Source: Stutzerimonas xanthomarina
Lineage (GTDB): Bacteria; Pseudomonadota; Gammaproteobacteria; Pseudomonadales; Pseudomonadaceae
DNA length: 64,000 nt
Assembly (NCBI RefSeq): GCF_003935375.1
Contig: NZ_RHQM01000002.1
Span: 124,001-188,000, forward strand
Reading direction: 5' to 3'
The position numbers and the translations under genes were made by a program. The notes under the pieces were generated by a model, which was not told the origin of the DNA, did not search any database, and saw only the letters and a program-made list of their open reading frames with translations. Below are positions 17,221 through 27,302 of this stretch, one piece after another; the stretch's first letter is position 1; each line of letters starts with the position of its first letter.

Positions 17221-18564
17221 CTATCCCGGAAAACGAAGCACCTTGGCCAAGACGATCTTCGGTCCGCGCATCTTCTTGATGACTATCTGCAGGCCATCGA
17301 CCTGGAGCACTTCATCTTCATCGGGGACACGTTTCAGCGTCTCGTAAACCAGACCGGCAAGGGTTTCGGCCTCGACGTGATCGAGATCGATCTCCAGCAG
17401 GCGCTCCAGCTTGAACAGCGGGGTGTCGCCGCGGACCAGCAGCTTGCCGGGCTGGTAGGCAAGCACGCCGCGTTCGGTCTTGCGATGTTCGTCCTGGATG
17501 TCGCCAACCAGCACTTCGAGCACGTCTTCCATGGTCAGGAAGCCAATCACCTTGCGGTCGCCTTCCTCGACCAGTACGAAATGCGCCCCTCCCTGACGAA
17601 ACTGCTCGAGCAGGCTGGCCAGCGGCATGTGCTTGGACACCCGTTCCAGTGGGCGCAGCAGCTCGTTCAGGCAGAAGTGCTCGGGCAGGTGATCATCGGC
17701 GGCCAGCGCCAGCAGCAGATCCTTGATGTGCAGCAAGCCGACGTACTCGCCCTGCTGGTTGTCGTAGACCGGGTAGCGGCTGTACTTGTGGCGGCGAATG
17801 ACCTCGAGGACCTCGCTCAGCGGCGCATCGTGCTCGAGTTGCAGCAGATCCTCGCGGGAGTTGGCCCAGTCAACGACTTCCAGCTCGCTCATTTCCACCG
17901 CCGAGGCCAGCACCTGGATCTGCTGGTTGCCGGGGTCGCGGGCGCGGTTGGAATGCAGGATCAGCTTGAGCTCGTCGCGGCTGTAGTGATGATCGTGGTG
18001 CGCCCCCGGCTCGCCCTGGCCGGCAATGCGCAGAATGGCGTTGGCACTGGCATTGAGCAGGTAGATGGCCGGGTACATCAGCCAGTAGAACAGGTACAGC
18101 GGAACGGCCGTCCACAGCGATAGCAGCTCCGGCTTGCGGATCGCCCAGGACTTCGGCGCCAGCTCACCAACCACGATATGCAGGTAGGAAATGATGAAGA
18201 AGGCGGTGAAGAAAGCGATGCCGTGCACCAGCGCCTGGGACTGGATGCCGATGCTGGCCAACAGCGGTTCGAGCAGGTGCGCGAAAGCCGGCTCGCCGAC
18301 CCAGCCGAGGCCGAGCGAAGCCAGGGTGATGCCCAGCTGGCAGGCCGAAAGGTAGGCGTCGAGCTGAGCGTGAACGGTGCGCAGGATGTGCCCGCGCCAG
18401 CCGTGCCGGCTGGCGATCGCTTCCACCTTGGTGGAGCGCAGCTTGACCATGGCGAACTCGGCGGCAACGAAGAAGCCGTTGAGCAGCACGAGGAACAGGG
18501 CAAAGAGAATCAGACCGAAATCGGCGAAATAGGACGAGGCGGCGTAACTGGGGGAGGGGTCCAT
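17221..18564 (-). CDS. CNNM/CorC-type hemolysin-family membrane protein with CBS pair
   Basis: A 447-aa inner-membrane protein. Residues 1-200 form the CNNM (DUF21) domain with about four hydrophobic segments, including LFLVLLNGFFVAAEFAMVKLRSTKVEAIA. A CBS pair spans about 220-345 (VYDNQQGEYVGLLHIKDLL, VEEGDRKVIGFLTMEDVLEVLVGDI). The C-terminal CorC_HlyC domain follows to residue 445 (LLVRGDTPLFKLERLLEIDLDH). Family members are linked to Mg2+ or Co2+ homeostasis; 'hemolysin' is a historical name. It lies downstream of phoR on the same strand with about 100 bp between them. Confidence 0.88.
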   Translation of the reverse strand: MDPSPSYAASSYFADFGLILFALFLVLLNGFFVAAEFAMVKLRSTKVEAIASRHGWRGHILRTVHAQLDAYLSACQLGITLASLGLGWVGEPAFAHLLEPLLASIGIQSQALVHGIAFFTAFFIISYLHIVVGELAPKSWAIRKPELLSLWTAVPLYLFYWLMYPAIYLLNASANAILRIAGQGEPGAHHDHHYSRDELKLILHSNRARDPGNQQIQVLASAVEMSELEVVDWANSREDLLQLEHDAPLSEVLEVIRRHKYSRYPVYDNQQGEYVGLLHIKDLLLALAADDHLPEHFCLNELLRPLERVSKHMPLASLLEQFRQGGAHFVLVEEGDRKVIGFLTMEDVLEVLVGDIQDEHRKTERGVLAYQPGKLLVRGDTPLFKLERLLEIDLDHVEAETLAGLVYETLKRVPDEDEVLQVDGLQIVIKKMRGPKIVLAKVLRFPG

Positions 18565-18662
18565 GAAGGGGTCGGGTAGCCAATGATCGCGACAGGATGG
18601 CGGCGGCGGGCCGGCTTTTCAAGCGATGAGCCGGGATTTTTCCGGCTCGCGCAGGCAGCGGG

Positions 18663-19964
18663 TCAGCGTTCGGACACCTGGCTGTTCTGGAAGTGGCAGG
18701 AGAAGCGGCTGCCTCGGCCAGGTGTACTGCTGATATCCAGGCGGCCCTGGTGGCGCAGCAGCACGTGCTTGACGATGGCAAGCCCCAGTCCTGTGCCGCC
18801 GGTGCTGCTGGCACGGCTGGAGTCGACGCGGTAGAAACGCTCGGTCAGGCGTGGCAGGTGCTTCTGCTCGATGCCGATACCGCTGTCCTCGACACTCAGG
18901 TGCGCGCCCACCTCGTCACTCCACCAGCGCACATGCACGCTGCCACCATCGGGCGTGTACTTCACTGCATTGAACACCAGGTTGGAGAAGGCGCTGCGCA
19001 GCTCCGTCTCGCTGCCCTTGAGCAGCAGCGCCGGGTCGGCATCGAGGCTGATCAGGTGGCCGCGGCTGCCAGATAGTGCGCGGGCATCGCTGATGATCGA
19101 TTGCAGCAGCAGGCCCACCGCCACCGGCTGGTTGTCGGTCGGGCGACTGCTGGTTTCCAGACGAGCCAGCAGGAGCAGGTCGTTGAGCAGGTGCTGCATG
19201 CGCCCGGCCTGCTGATTCATCTGCTGCAGCGCCCGGAGCCAGCGCGGATTCACCGCATCGGCGTTTTCCAGCAGCGTCTCCAGATAGCCGGCGATGACGG
19301 TGAGCGGGGTGCGCAGCTCGTGGGATACGTTGGCGACGAAGTCTTTGCGCATCTGCTCCAGCTGGTGCAGGCGGGTGACGTCGCGGACGAGCAGCAGGTG
19401 CTCGCGGTTGCCGTAGCGAGTGATGTTGAACTGCAGGCGAATGCGGTCATCGACGGGAGAGGCCAGCTCCAGCGGCTGGTCATAGTTGCCGCCGTCGAAG
19501 TACTCCTTGAACGCCGGATGACGCACCAGGTTGCCGATCGGGTGACCGGCGTCCTGCGGCTTCTTCAGCCCCAGCAGGCGGTTGGCGGCGGGGTTCCACC
19601 ATTCCAGATTGCCATCGCTGTCGAGCATGATCACCGCATCCTTGAGTGCGGCGGTAGAGCCCTGGGCGCGATCGATGATGCCTTGCAGTTCGCCGCGCAG
19701 GCGCAGGTCGCGGCGCTGCAGCTGGTAGAGGCTGTCGAAGATATCGCCCCAGATGCCGGCCGAATCCGGCGGCGCTTCGTCCGGGTCGGCACGCCGCAGC
19801 CAGCGCTGAAGGCGCAGCAGCTGGTGCAGGGTCCAGATCAGGTAGCCGGTCAGGCCAAGGACCAGCGCCCAGGCATATTCGCCGGTCAGCAGTCCCAGCA
19901 GCAGGCAGCCGCCCAGCAGAAGCAGCAGGCGACGCACGAGGGCTCCTTGCCAGTCCTGATTCAA
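18663..19964 (-). CDS. phoR: Phosphate regulon sensor histidine kinase PhoR
   Basis: PhoR is the membrane kinase that phosphorylates PhoB when phosphate is scarce. Two N-terminal hydrophobic segments (about residues 9-45) are followed by a PAS domain (LKDAVIMLDSDGNLEWWNPAANRLLGL), a HisKA domain with the phospho-histidine in FVANVSHELRTPLTVIAGYLE, and an HATPase domain (NLVFNAVKYTPDGG, GIGIEQKHLPRLTERFYRVD, GTGLGLAIVKHVL). I chose a TTG at 19964 because GGAG lies 8 nt before it; a GTG at 19973 is too close to that site. It is downstream of phoB on the same strand. Confidence 0.93.
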   Translation of the reverse strand: MNQDWQGALVRRLLLLLGGCLLLGLLTGEYAWALVLGLTGYLIWTLHQLLRLQRWLRRADPDEAPPDSAGIWGDIFDSLYQLQRRDLRLRGELQGIIDRAQGSTAALKDAVIMLDSDGNLEWWNPAANRLLGLKKPQDAGHPIGNLVRHPAFKEYFDGGNYDQPLELASPVDDRIRLQFNITRYGNREHLLLVRDVTRLHQLEQMRKDFVANVSHELRTPLTVIAGYLETLLENADAVNPRWLRALQQMNQQAGRMQHLLNDLLLLARLETSSRPTDNQPVAVGLLLQSIISDARALSGSRGHLISLDADPALLLKGSETELRSAFSNLVFNAVKYTPDGGSVHVRWWSDEVGAHLSVEDSGIGIEQKHLPRLTERFYRVDSSRASSTGGTGLGLAIVKHVLLRHQGRLDISSTPGRGSRFSCHFQNSQVSER

Positions 19965-20032
19965 CCGATGCACTCCAGAAAGGTGGCGATGATGGGGTGG
20001 AAGACGCCGGGACGTATGCTCACCCGGCGTGC

Positions 20033-20722
<690 letters not shown>

Positions 20723-20771
20723 GGTCAAGCCTCGGGTCTGTTCTTGTCGTCCGGCATTAGATAACGGAATT

Positions 20772-20789
20772 ATTGCAGCCATGTGACAG
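20772..20789 (-). promoter_or_regulatory. Candidate Pho box upstream of phoB
   Basis: On the minus strand CTGTCAC-ATGG-CTGCAAT fits the 7-4-7 direct repeat arrangement of a Pho box (consensus CTGTCAT repeats) with 6 of 7 and 5 of 7 matches. It is about 50 bp before the phoB start codon, a suitable position for PhoB autoactivation. Confidence 0.45.
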
Positions 20790-20842
20790 GCAGACGGCAA
20801 CAGGCTACCGTGATCCGGCGCTCTAGCGCGGCGCGCCTGGGC

Positions 20843-21736
20843 TTAAGCCTTGGTAGCGTAGTCCAGCACGATGCCCGCCAGGATCGCCAGTCCTGCCCAG
20901 TGGTTGTGCAGGAACGCCTTGAAGCAGATCTGCGGTTTGCGCGATTGGGTTTTCCAGAACTCCCAGGCGAAGCAGCCGGCGGCGACCACCAGCCCGAGGT
21001 GGAACCACTGGCCGAGTTCGAAGCGCACGCCGGCAAGGAGCAGGCAGAACAGCGCCAGGCCCTGCAGGGTGACGATGATGGCGCGGTCCGCTTCGCCGAA
21101 GAGGATGGCGGTGGACTTGATGCCAATCTTCAGGTCGTCCTCGCGGTCGGCCATGGCGTAGTAGGTGTCGTAGGCCACCGTCCACAGCAGGTTGGCAATG
21201 AACAGCAGCCAGGCCTCGGGCGGCAGGCTGCCGGTCTCGGCGGTGAAGGCCATCGGCATGCCCCAGGAGAAGGCCGCGCCGAGCACCACCTGCGGATAGA
21301 AGGTGTAGCGCTTCATGAACGGGTAGCAGGCGGCCAGCGCCAGGGCGCCGAAGGACAGGTAGACGGTGGTCGCGTTGGTCAGCAGCACCAGGCCGAAGCT
21401 CAGACCAACCAGCACGGCGAACAGCGTCCAGGCCTCGCGCGAGCTGATCTTGCCGGTGGCCATGGGGCGCGCCTGGGTGCGTTGCACGTGGCCATCGAAG
21501 TTGCGGTCGGCGAAGTCGTTGACCACGCAGCCGGCGGCGCGCATCAGGATCACGCCGGTGACGAAGATGAACAGATTCTTCGCGCTGGGCACGCCTTCGG
21601 CAGCGATCCACAGCGCCCATAGCGTCGGCCATAGCAGCAGATAGGTGCCGATGGGCCGGTCCAGGCGCATCAGCTGGATGAAGTCCCAGGCGCGCGGGTG
21701 CAGGCGATTGCACGATTGCAGCAGTTTCAGATACAT
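20843..21736 (-). CDS. ubiA: 4-hydroxybenzoate octaprenyltransferase UbiA
   Basis: UbiA prenylates 4-hydroxybenzoate in ubiquinone synthesis. The 297-aa membrane protein has about eight to nine hydrophobic segments and the two Asp-rich Mg-prenyl-diphosphate motifs, [15 protein letters not shown] near residue 82 and [16 protein letters not shown] near residue 204. The start at 21736 ([30 protein letters not shown]) matches the family. It lies 43 bp downstream of ubiC, which provides its substrate, so the two form a unit. Confidence 0.95.
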   Translation of the reverse strand: MYLKLLQSCNRLHPRAWDFIQLMRLDRPIGTYLLLWPTLWALWIAAEGVPSAKNLFIFVTGVILMRAAGCVVNDFADRNFDGHVQRTQARPMATGKISSREAWTLFAVLVGLSFGLVLLTNATTVYLSFGALALAACYPFMKRYTFYPQVVLGAAFSWGMPMAFTAETGSLPPEAWLLFIANLLWTVAYDTYYAMADREDDLKIGIKSTAILFGEADRAIIVTLQGLALFCLLLAGVRFELGQWFHLGLVVAAGCFAWEFWKTQSRKPQICFKAFLHNHWAGLAILAGIVLDYATKA

Positions 21737-21779
21737 CAGCGGCTCTCCTTGGCGGAAGGGGGCATGCAGAGCGGCGCGC

Positions 21780-22319
21780 TCAGGGCGTGACGGCGGCGGC
21801 CTGCCACAGCTCGGGGAGGAACACCTCGGCGACCAGCACGCCGAGCCGATTCTGGCGGAAGCACGAGCGCCGCGCCCAGAGGCCGTCGACACGGCACGCA
21901 TCCGGCAGCCAGCGCGCGGGGTAATGACAGGCTTCGAGCGTACCGCGGGCAAAGGCCGGATCGCTGAATAGCAGCTCACCCAGTGACCGATTGCCCAGGC
22001 GTTGCAGGTCGAGGCCGGAATCCTCCAGCTGCGCTCGTGCCGCGACGCTGCGGGCGAACACCCAGGGCTGGCCATGACCGCACAGATAGACCTCGCGCAC
22101 CCAGCCCTCGCTGTCGGCCGGAACGCCGAGCGCGGCGCACTCGTCGGCGCGCAGGGGCTGCCAGGCTTCGTGCAGCGGCGTCACGCTGAAAACGCCATCG
22201 GCCAGCTCGGTCAGGCGGCGGGTGAGCGAGCCCTTGTCGACATACAGCCAGTCGTGCAGGGCGGGATCGAGGGGGGAGGGGAGGCGGTCGGCACTTAGCC
22301 AGTCATGAATTTCGGACAC
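21780..22319 (-). CDS. ubiC: Chorismate pyruvate-lyase UbiC
   Basis: UbiC converts chorismate to 4-hydroxybenzoate and pyruvate, the first committed ubiquinone step. The 179-aa sequence has the family features [16 protein letters not shown] near the N terminus, [20 protein letters not shown] in the middle with the conserved arginine, and [18 protein letters not shown] toward the end. The start is GTG. It precedes ubiA in the same direction. Confidence 0.93.
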   Translation of the reverse strand: MSEIHDWLSADRLPSPLDPALHDWLYVDKGSLTRRLTELADGVFSVTPLHEAWQPLRADECAALGVPADSEGWVREVYLCGHGQPWVFARSVAARAQLEDSGLDLQRLGNRSLGELLFSDPAFARGTLEACHYPARWLPDACRVDGLWARRSCFRQNRLGVLVAEVFLPELWQAAAVTP

Positions 22320-22367
22320 GGTGCGTCAGAGCTAGCGAAAAAGAGCGGCGAGTCTAGCATGCGACTT

Positions 22368-22424
22368 GAGCGCGGCACGGGTGCGGCTCTCCGGTCAGGG
22401 CTGTAGCCGCGCTCGGCAAACGCT
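22368..22424 (-). terminator. Long-loop inverted repeat between glcC and ubiC
   Basis: GAGCGCGGC (22368-22376) and GCCGCGCTC (22416-22424) form a perfect 9-bp inverted repeat around a 39-nt loop in the gap after glcC. There is no T run. It may help end the glcC transcript, but the long loop makes this weak. Confidence 0.25.
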
Positions 22425-22433
22425 ACATACGTC

Positions 22434-23207
22434 TCAGTTCCAGCCTTCAAGGCGCATGGTGGCGCGCACCAGGCGCTGTTCCTCCTGCTCGATCTCCTTG
22501 AGGTTGTCGCGAATGCCGTGGATATGGTCGCGCGCCGCGCGCTGGGCCTGTTCCGGCAGACGCTCGATCACCGCGTGATAGAGCCGCGAGTGCTGGCGGT
22601 CGATCTGCCTCTTCTGCGCCGGTCGGTGGTAGAGGTTGTTCACCGAGGCGAAAACCGTGCTGAGCATCAGGTCGGTCAGCGACTGCAGCGTGTGCACCAG
22701 CACCGGGTTGTGCGAGGCCTCGCAGATCGCCAGATGAAACGCATGGTCGAGGCGGGCGTGCTCGCGGGGGTCGGCGCCGTCCTCGCTGGCGTGGGCGGCG
22801 AGCATTTCCTCGTAGCGGCGGCCGAGCAGCACGAAATCCGCATCGGTGCCGCGCAGTGCGGCCAGCCGCGCCGACTCGCTTTCCAGCAGCGCGCGTACTT
22901 CCAGCAGGTCGTAGAGCGTGCGCGGTTGCGAGTTGAACAGGTGCATCAGCGGGCTAGCGTCGTGGTTGCCGGACAGTTCGGCGACGAAAGAGCCACGGCC
23001 CTGGGACGTCTCGATGATGCCGCGTCCACGCAATACGCGCAGGCCCTCGCGCAACGCGGAGCGGGAAATGCCCAGCTTCTCGCACAGGCGGCGTTCCGAT
23101 GGCAGCGCCTGGCCAACCTTCAATACGCCGTCGACGATCAGCCGTTCGATACGCTCGGCAACGACATCGGCGACTTGACGACGCTCATTGTGGTTTTCGT
23201 TCTGCAT
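22434..23207 (-). CDS. glcC: GntR/FadR-family regulator of the glycolate operon, GlcC
   Basis: A 257-aa regulator with an N-terminal winged helix-turn-helix (VGQALPSERRLCEKLGISRSALREGLRVLRGRGIIETSQGRGSFV, residues 32-76) and a C-terminal FCD ligand-binding domain whose metal-site residues Asp/His appear in ARLDHAFHLAICEASHNPVL. It is divergent from glcD, and the spacer contains two identical perfect operators of the TGGTnnnACCA type used by FadR-family proteins. One operator is 16 bp before its own ATG, implying autoregulation. Glycolate or a related two-carbon acid is the expected inducer. Confidence 0.9.
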   Translation of the reverse strand: MQNENHNERRQVADVVAERIERLIVDGVLKVGQALPSERRLCEKLGISRSALREGLRVLRGRGIIETSQGRGSFVAELSGNHDASPLMHLFNSQPRTLYDLLEVRALLESESARLAALRGTDADFVLLGRRYEEMLAAHASEDGADPREHARLDHAFHLAICEASHNPVLVHTLQSLTDLMLSTVFASVNNLYHRPAQKRQIDRQHSRLYHAVIERLPEQAQRAARDHIHGIRDNLKEIEQEEQRLVRATMRLEGWN

Positions 23208-23222
23208 GTCCTTCGTTCTCCC

Positions 23223-23237
23223 ACTGGTAGGACCAGT
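23223..23237. promoter_or_regulatory. GlcC operator, copy 1
   Basis: ACTGGTAGGACCAGT is a perfect inverted repeat (ACTGGT, 3-nt spacer, ACCAGT) 16 bp upstream of the glcC start codon. It matches the FadR/LldR/PdhR-type operator pattern TGGTnnnACCA. Its position suggests negative autoregulation of glcC. Confidence 0.8.
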
Positions 23238-23329
23238 TTGGCGTGAGTTTACCCTGAATGCCTGAATACCAGTAACAGCACCGTCTGGAGGACTGTTCGG
23301 TAGTGCCTTTCATCGGGCGACTACAAAAA

Positions 23330-23344
23330 ACTGGTAGGACCAGT
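23330..23344. promoter_or_regulatory. GlcC operator, copy 2
   Basis: An exact second copy of the 15-bp palindrome ACTGGTAGGACCAGT lies 107 bp from the first (ten helical turns) and 100 bp upstream of the glcD start. Identity of all 15 bases, including the AGG spacer, argues for one regulator binding both sites, possibly with looping. Confidence 0.8.
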
Positions 23345-23444
23345 TGTCTAGGTCATGGACTGGGGACCATCTTCGACGTTAAAGATGCGTCATTCCACCG
23401 CAGTCGTTCGCGCTGGCTGCAACCCACGAGAACCGGAACCTGCC

Positions 23445-24944
23445 ATGAACATTCTCTACGACGAACGCGTCGATGGTGCGTTACCAAAGGTCGACAAGGC
23501 TGCCCTGCTGGCCGAGCTGCAGGCGCAGCTGCCCGACCTGGACATCCTCCACCGCAGCGAGGACCTCAAGCCCTACGAGTGCGACGGGCTTTCCGCCTAC
23601 CGCACCGCGCCGCTGCTGGTGGTGTTGCCCGAGCGGATCGAACAGGTCGAGACGCTGCTCAAGCTCTGTCACCAGCGCGGCGTGCCGGTGGTCGCCCGTG
23701 GCGCCGGTACCGGTCTGTCCGGCGGCGCGCTGCCCCTGGAGCAGGGCATCCTGCTGGTGATGGCGCGCTTCAACAAGATACTCGAAGTTGACCCGGCCGG
23801 GCGCTTCGCCCGCGTCCAGCCCGGTGTGCGCAACCTGGCGATCTCCCAGGCCGCGGCCCCCTATGAGCTGTACTACGCGCCCGACCCCTCGTCGCAGATC
23901 GCCTGCTCCATCGGCGGCAACGTCGCCGAGAATGCCGGCGGTGTGCATTGCCTGAAGTACGGCCTGACCGTGCACAACCTGCTCAAGGTGGACATCCTCA
24001 CCGTCGAAGGCGAGCGCATGACGCTCGGCTCCGACGCCTTGGATTCGCCAGGCTTCGACCTGCTGGCGCTGTTCACCGGCTCCGAGGGCATGCTCGGCAT
24101 CGTCACCGAGGTGACGGTCAAGCTGCTGCCCAAGCCGCAGGTGGCCAAGGTGCTGCTCGCCGCATTCGACTCGGTGGAGAAGGCCGGTCGTGCGGTGGGC
24201 GACATCATCGCTGCCGGCATCATCCCTGGCGGCCTGGAAATGATGGACAACCTGTCGATCCGCGCTGCTGAAGACTTCATCCATGCCGGCTACCCGGTGG
24301 ATGCCGAGGCGATTCTGCTCTGCGAGCTCGACGGCGTCGAAGCTGACGTGCATGACGACTGCGCGCGCGTCAGCGAAGTGCTGAAGCTGGCCGGTGCCAC
24401 CGAAGTGCGCCTGGCCAAGGACGAAGCTGAGCGCGTGCGTTTCTGGGCCGGACGCAAGAACGCCTTCCCGGCGGTCGGGCGCATCTCGCCGGACTACTAC
24501 TGCATGGACGGCACCATCCCGCGGCGCGAGCTGCCGGGTGTGCTCAAGGGCATTTCCGACCTCTCCGAGCAGTTCGGCCTGCGCGTGGCCAACGTGTTCC
24601 ATGCCGGCGACGGCAACATGCACCCGCTGATCCTCTTTGATGCCAACCAGCCCGGTGAGCTGGAGCGCGCCGAAGACCTGGGCGGCAAGATTCTCGAACT
24701 CTGCGTGAAGGTCGGCGGCAGCATTACCGGCGAACACGGCGTCGGCCGCGAGAAGATCAATCAGATGTGCTCGCAGTTCAACGCCGACGAACTGACGCTG
24801 TTCCACGCGGTCAAGGCGGCATTCGACCCGAGCGGCCTGCTCAACCCGGGCAAGAACATTCCGACCCTGCATCGCTGCGCCGAATTCGGCCGCATGCACA
24901 TCCACAACGGCCAGCTGCCTTTCCCTGAACTGGAGCGTTTCTGA
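23445..24944 (+). CDS. glcD: Glycolate oxidase subunit GlcD (FAD)
   Basis: GlcD is the FAD-binding catalytic subunit of the membrane-associated GlcDEF complex that oxidises glycolate to glyoxylate. ATG 23445 gives 499 aa, the length of E. coli GlcD. The FAD_binding_4 domain is at about 55-235 (VVARGAGTGLSGGALPLEQGILLVMARFNKI, PDPSSQIACSIGGNVAENAGGVHCLKYGLT) and the oxidase C-terminal domain at about 240-480 (VFHAGDGNMHPLILFD, GEHGVGREKI). It overlaps glcE by one base (TGATG). Confidence 0.96.
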   Translation: MNILYDERVDGALPKVDKAALLAELQAQLPDLDILHRSEDLKPYECDGLSAYRTAPLLVVLPERIEQVETLLKLCHQRGVPVVARGAGTGLSGGALPLEQGILLVMARFNKILEVDPAGRFARVQPGVRNLAISQAAAPYELYYAPDPSSQIACSIGGNVAENAGGVHCLKYGLTVHNLLKVDILTVEGERMTLGSDALDSPGFDLLALFTGSEGMLGIVTEVTVKLLPKPQVAKVLLAAFDSVEKAGRAVGDIIAAGIIPGGLEMMDNLSIRAAEDFIHAGYPVDAEAILLCELDGVEADVHDDCARVSEVLKLAGATEVRLAKDEAERVRFWAGRKNAFPAVGRISPDYYCMDGTIPRRELPGVLKGISDLSEQFGLRVANVFHAGDGNMHPLILFDANQPGELERAEDLGGKILELCVKVGGSITGEHGVGREKINQMCSQFNADELTLFHAVKAAFDPSGLLNPGKNIPTLHRCAEFGRMHIHNGQLPFPELERF

Positions 24945-26005
24945 TGTCCGTAATCGCCAACGACGCCAGCGCGCAGTTGCTGGATCAGGTCAACCAGGCA
25001 CTTGCCGCCAACACGCCGCTGCGCATTCAGGGCAGCGGCAGCAAGGCTTTCCTCGGCAGGCAGGTCGACGGCGTGCTGCTCGATACCCGCGAGCACCGCG
25101 GCATCGTCAGCTATGACCCCACCGAGCTGGTGGTCACCGTTCGCGCCGGCACGCCGCTGACGGAGTTGGAAGCCGCGCTGGATGCTGCAGGGCAGATGCT
25201 GCCTTGCGAGCCGCCGCACTTCGGCGAAGGTGCCACGGTTGGCGGCATGATCGCCACCGGGCTGTCCGGCCCCCGTCGCCCGTGGAGCGGTTCGGTGCGT
25301 GATTTCGTCCTCGGCTCGCGCGTGATTACCGGCCAGGGCAAGCACCTGCGTTTCGGTGGCGAAGTGATGAAGAATGTCGCTGGCTACGACCTGTCACGTC
25401 TGATGGCCGGCAGCTTTGGTTGCCTCGGCGTGCTTACTGAAGTCTCGCTCAAGGTGCTGCCCAAGCCACGCCTGTGCACCAGCCTGCGTCTGGAAATCGA
25501 CCTCGACCGCGCGCTGCTCAAGCTCGCCGAATGGGGGCAGCAGCCGGTACCGATCAGCGCCGCCAGCCATGACGGCAAGGCCCTTTACCTGCGCCTGGAA
25601 GGTGGCGAAGGGTCGGTCAATGCCGCGCGCGAACGCATCGGTGGCGAGGATCTCGACCCCGGCTACTGGAACGATCTGCGCGAGCAGCGCCTGGCGTTCT
25701 TTGCCGACCCGCGCCCGCTGTGGCGCCTGTCGCTGCCGAACAACACGCCGGCGCTGGCGCTGCCGGGCGATCAGCTGGTGGACTGGGCCGGCGCCCAGCG
25801 CTGGCTGAAGTCCGATGCCGACGCGGTGACCATCCGCGGCATCGCCATTGAGGTCGGCGGCCACGCCACCTGCTTCAGCGAAGGCGCCACGACCAATCCG
25901 TTCCAGCCGCTGTCGGCGCCGCTGCTGCGCTATCACCGCCAGCTCAAGGCCGCGCTGGACCCGCAGGGGATCTTCAACCCCGGCCGCATGTATTCCGAGG
26001 TCTGA
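24944..26005 (+). CDS. glcE: Glycolate oxidase FAD-binding subunit GlcE
   Basis: A 353-aa second flavin-domain subunit of glycolate oxidase. Residues 20-190 form an FAD_binding_4 fold (LRIQGSGSKAFLGRQVDG, FGEGATVGGMIATGLSGPRRPWSGSVRDFVLG, GGEVMKNVAGYDLSRLMAGSFGCLGVLTE). The C-terminal substrate domain is shortened compared with GlcD, as in E. coli GlcE. It is coupled to glcD by a one-base overlap and followed 6 bp later by glcF. Confidence 0.95.
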   Translation: MSVIANDASAQLLDQVNQALAANTPLRIQGSGSKAFLGRQVDGVLLDTREHRGIVSYDPTELVVTVRAGTPLTELEAALDAAGQMLPCEPPHFGEGATVGGMIATGLSGPRRPWSGSVRDFVLGSRVITGQGKHLRFGGEVMKNVAGYDLSRLMAGSFGCLGVLTEVSLKVLPKPRLCTSLRLEIDLDRALLKLAEWGQQPVPISAASHDGKALYLRLEGGEGSVNAARERIGGEDLDPGYWNDLREQRLAFFADPRPLWRLSLPNNTPALALPGDQLVDWAGAQRWLKSDADAVTIRGIAIEVGGHATCFSEGATTNPFQPLSAPLLRYHRQLKAALDPQGIFNPGRMYSEV

Positions 26006-26011
26006 CGACGT

Positions 26012-27229
26012 ATGCAAACCAATCTGAGCGAAGCGGCGAAAAAGCTGCCGCGCGCCGAAGAAGCCGAAAGCATCCTGCGCTCCTGCGTGCATTGCGGTTT
26101 CTGCAATGCCACCTGCCCGACCTACCAGCTGCTCGGCGACGAGCTGGACGGCCCGCGCGGGCGCATCTACCTGATGAAGCAGATGTTCGAAGGCGGCGAG
26201 GTGACCGAAAGCACCCAACTGCACCTGGATCGCTGCCTGACCTGCCGCAACTGCGAGACCACCTGTCCGTCCGGCGTGAAGTACCACAACCTGCTGGACA
26301 TCGGCCGCGATTTCATCGAGCAGCAGGTGCAGCGCCCGCTGGGCGAGCGAGTCGTGCGCGGGGGCCTGCGCACGGTGATCCCGCGTCCGGGCCTGTTCAA
26401 GGCGCTGCTGGGCGCCGGCAATGCGCTGAAGTCGCTGATGCCGGCCTCGTTGAAGGACCACCTGCCGCGCGAAATCCGCCCGGCCAAGCCGCGCCCGCAG
26501 GTCATGCACAGCCGTCGCGTGCTGATGCTCGAAGGCTGCGTGCAGCCGAGCCTGTCGCCGAGCACCAACGCCGCTGCCGCGCGCGTGCTCGACCGCCTGG
26601 GCATCAGCGTCAGTCCGGCGCGCGAAGCCGGTTGCTGCGGCGCGGTGGATTACCACCTCAACGCGCAGGATGCCGGCCTGGACCGCGCACGGCGCAACAT
26701 CGACGCCTGGTGGCCGGCCATCGAAGCCGGTGCCGAAGCCATCGTGCAGACCGCCAGCGGCTGCGGCGCCTTCGTCAAGGAATACGGTCATCTGCTCAAG
26801 GATGACCCGGCCTACGCCGCCAAGGCCGCGCGGGTCAGCGAGCTGGCCAAGGACCTGGTCGAAGTGCTGCGCAGCGCCGAGCTGGAAAAGCTCAACGTGC
26901 GCGCCGACAAGCGCATGGCCTTTCATTGCCCGTGCACCCTGCAGCACGCACAGAAGCTCGGCGGCGCGGTCGAAGACGTGCTCACCCGTCTGGGCTATCA
27001 GCTCACCGCGGTGCCGGATGCGCACCTGTGCTGCGGCTCGGCCGGCAGCTATTCGATCACCCAGCCGGAGATTTCCCACCAGCTGCGCGACAACAAGCTC
27101 AACGCACTGGAGAGCGGCAAGCCGGAAGTGATCGTCACTGCCAACATCGGCTGCCAGACCCACCTCGATGGCGCCGGCCGCACGCCGGTCAAGCACTGGA
27201 TCGAAGTGGTCGAGGAATCGATGCAGTAG
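26012..27229 (+). CDS. glcF: Glycolate oxidase iron-sulfur subunit GlcF
   Basis: A 405-aa subunit that passes electrons from the flavin subunits toward the quinone pool. Two [4Fe-4S] motifs are complete: Cys25, 28, 31, 35 (CVHCGFCNATCP) and Cys75, 78, 81, 85 (CLTCRNCETTCP). Two CCG-domain motifs follow (REAGCCGAVDYHLN and HLCCGSAGSYSIT), typical of heterodisulfide-reductase-like electron carriers. It is the third gene of the glcDEFGB operon. Confidence 0.96.
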   Translation: MQTNLSEAAKKLPRAEEAESILRSCVHCGFCNATCPTYQLLGDELDGPRGRIYLMKQMFEGGEVTESTQLHLDRCLTCRNCETTCPSGVKYHNLLDIGRDFIEQQVQRPLGERVVRGGLRTVIPRPGLFKALLGAGNALKSLMPASLKDHLPREIRPAKPRPQVMHSRRVLMLEGCVQPSLSPSTNAAAARVLDRLGISVSPAREAGCCGAVDYHLNAQDAGLDRARRNIDAWWPAIEAGAEAIVQTASGCGAFVKEYGHLLKDDPAYAAKAARVSELAKDLVEVLRSAELEKLNVRADKRMAFHCPCTLQHAQKLGGAVEDVLTRLGYQLTAVPDAHLCCGSAGSYSITQPEISHQLRDNKLNALESGKPEVIVTANIGCQTHLDGAGRTPVKHWIEVVEESMQ

Positions 27230-27302
27230 CAATGCCTCATGGTTCGGTCGCCCACCCAGGGCGGCCAACGAACAACCGAAATACGAAGACAGGAGAATCG
27301 AG

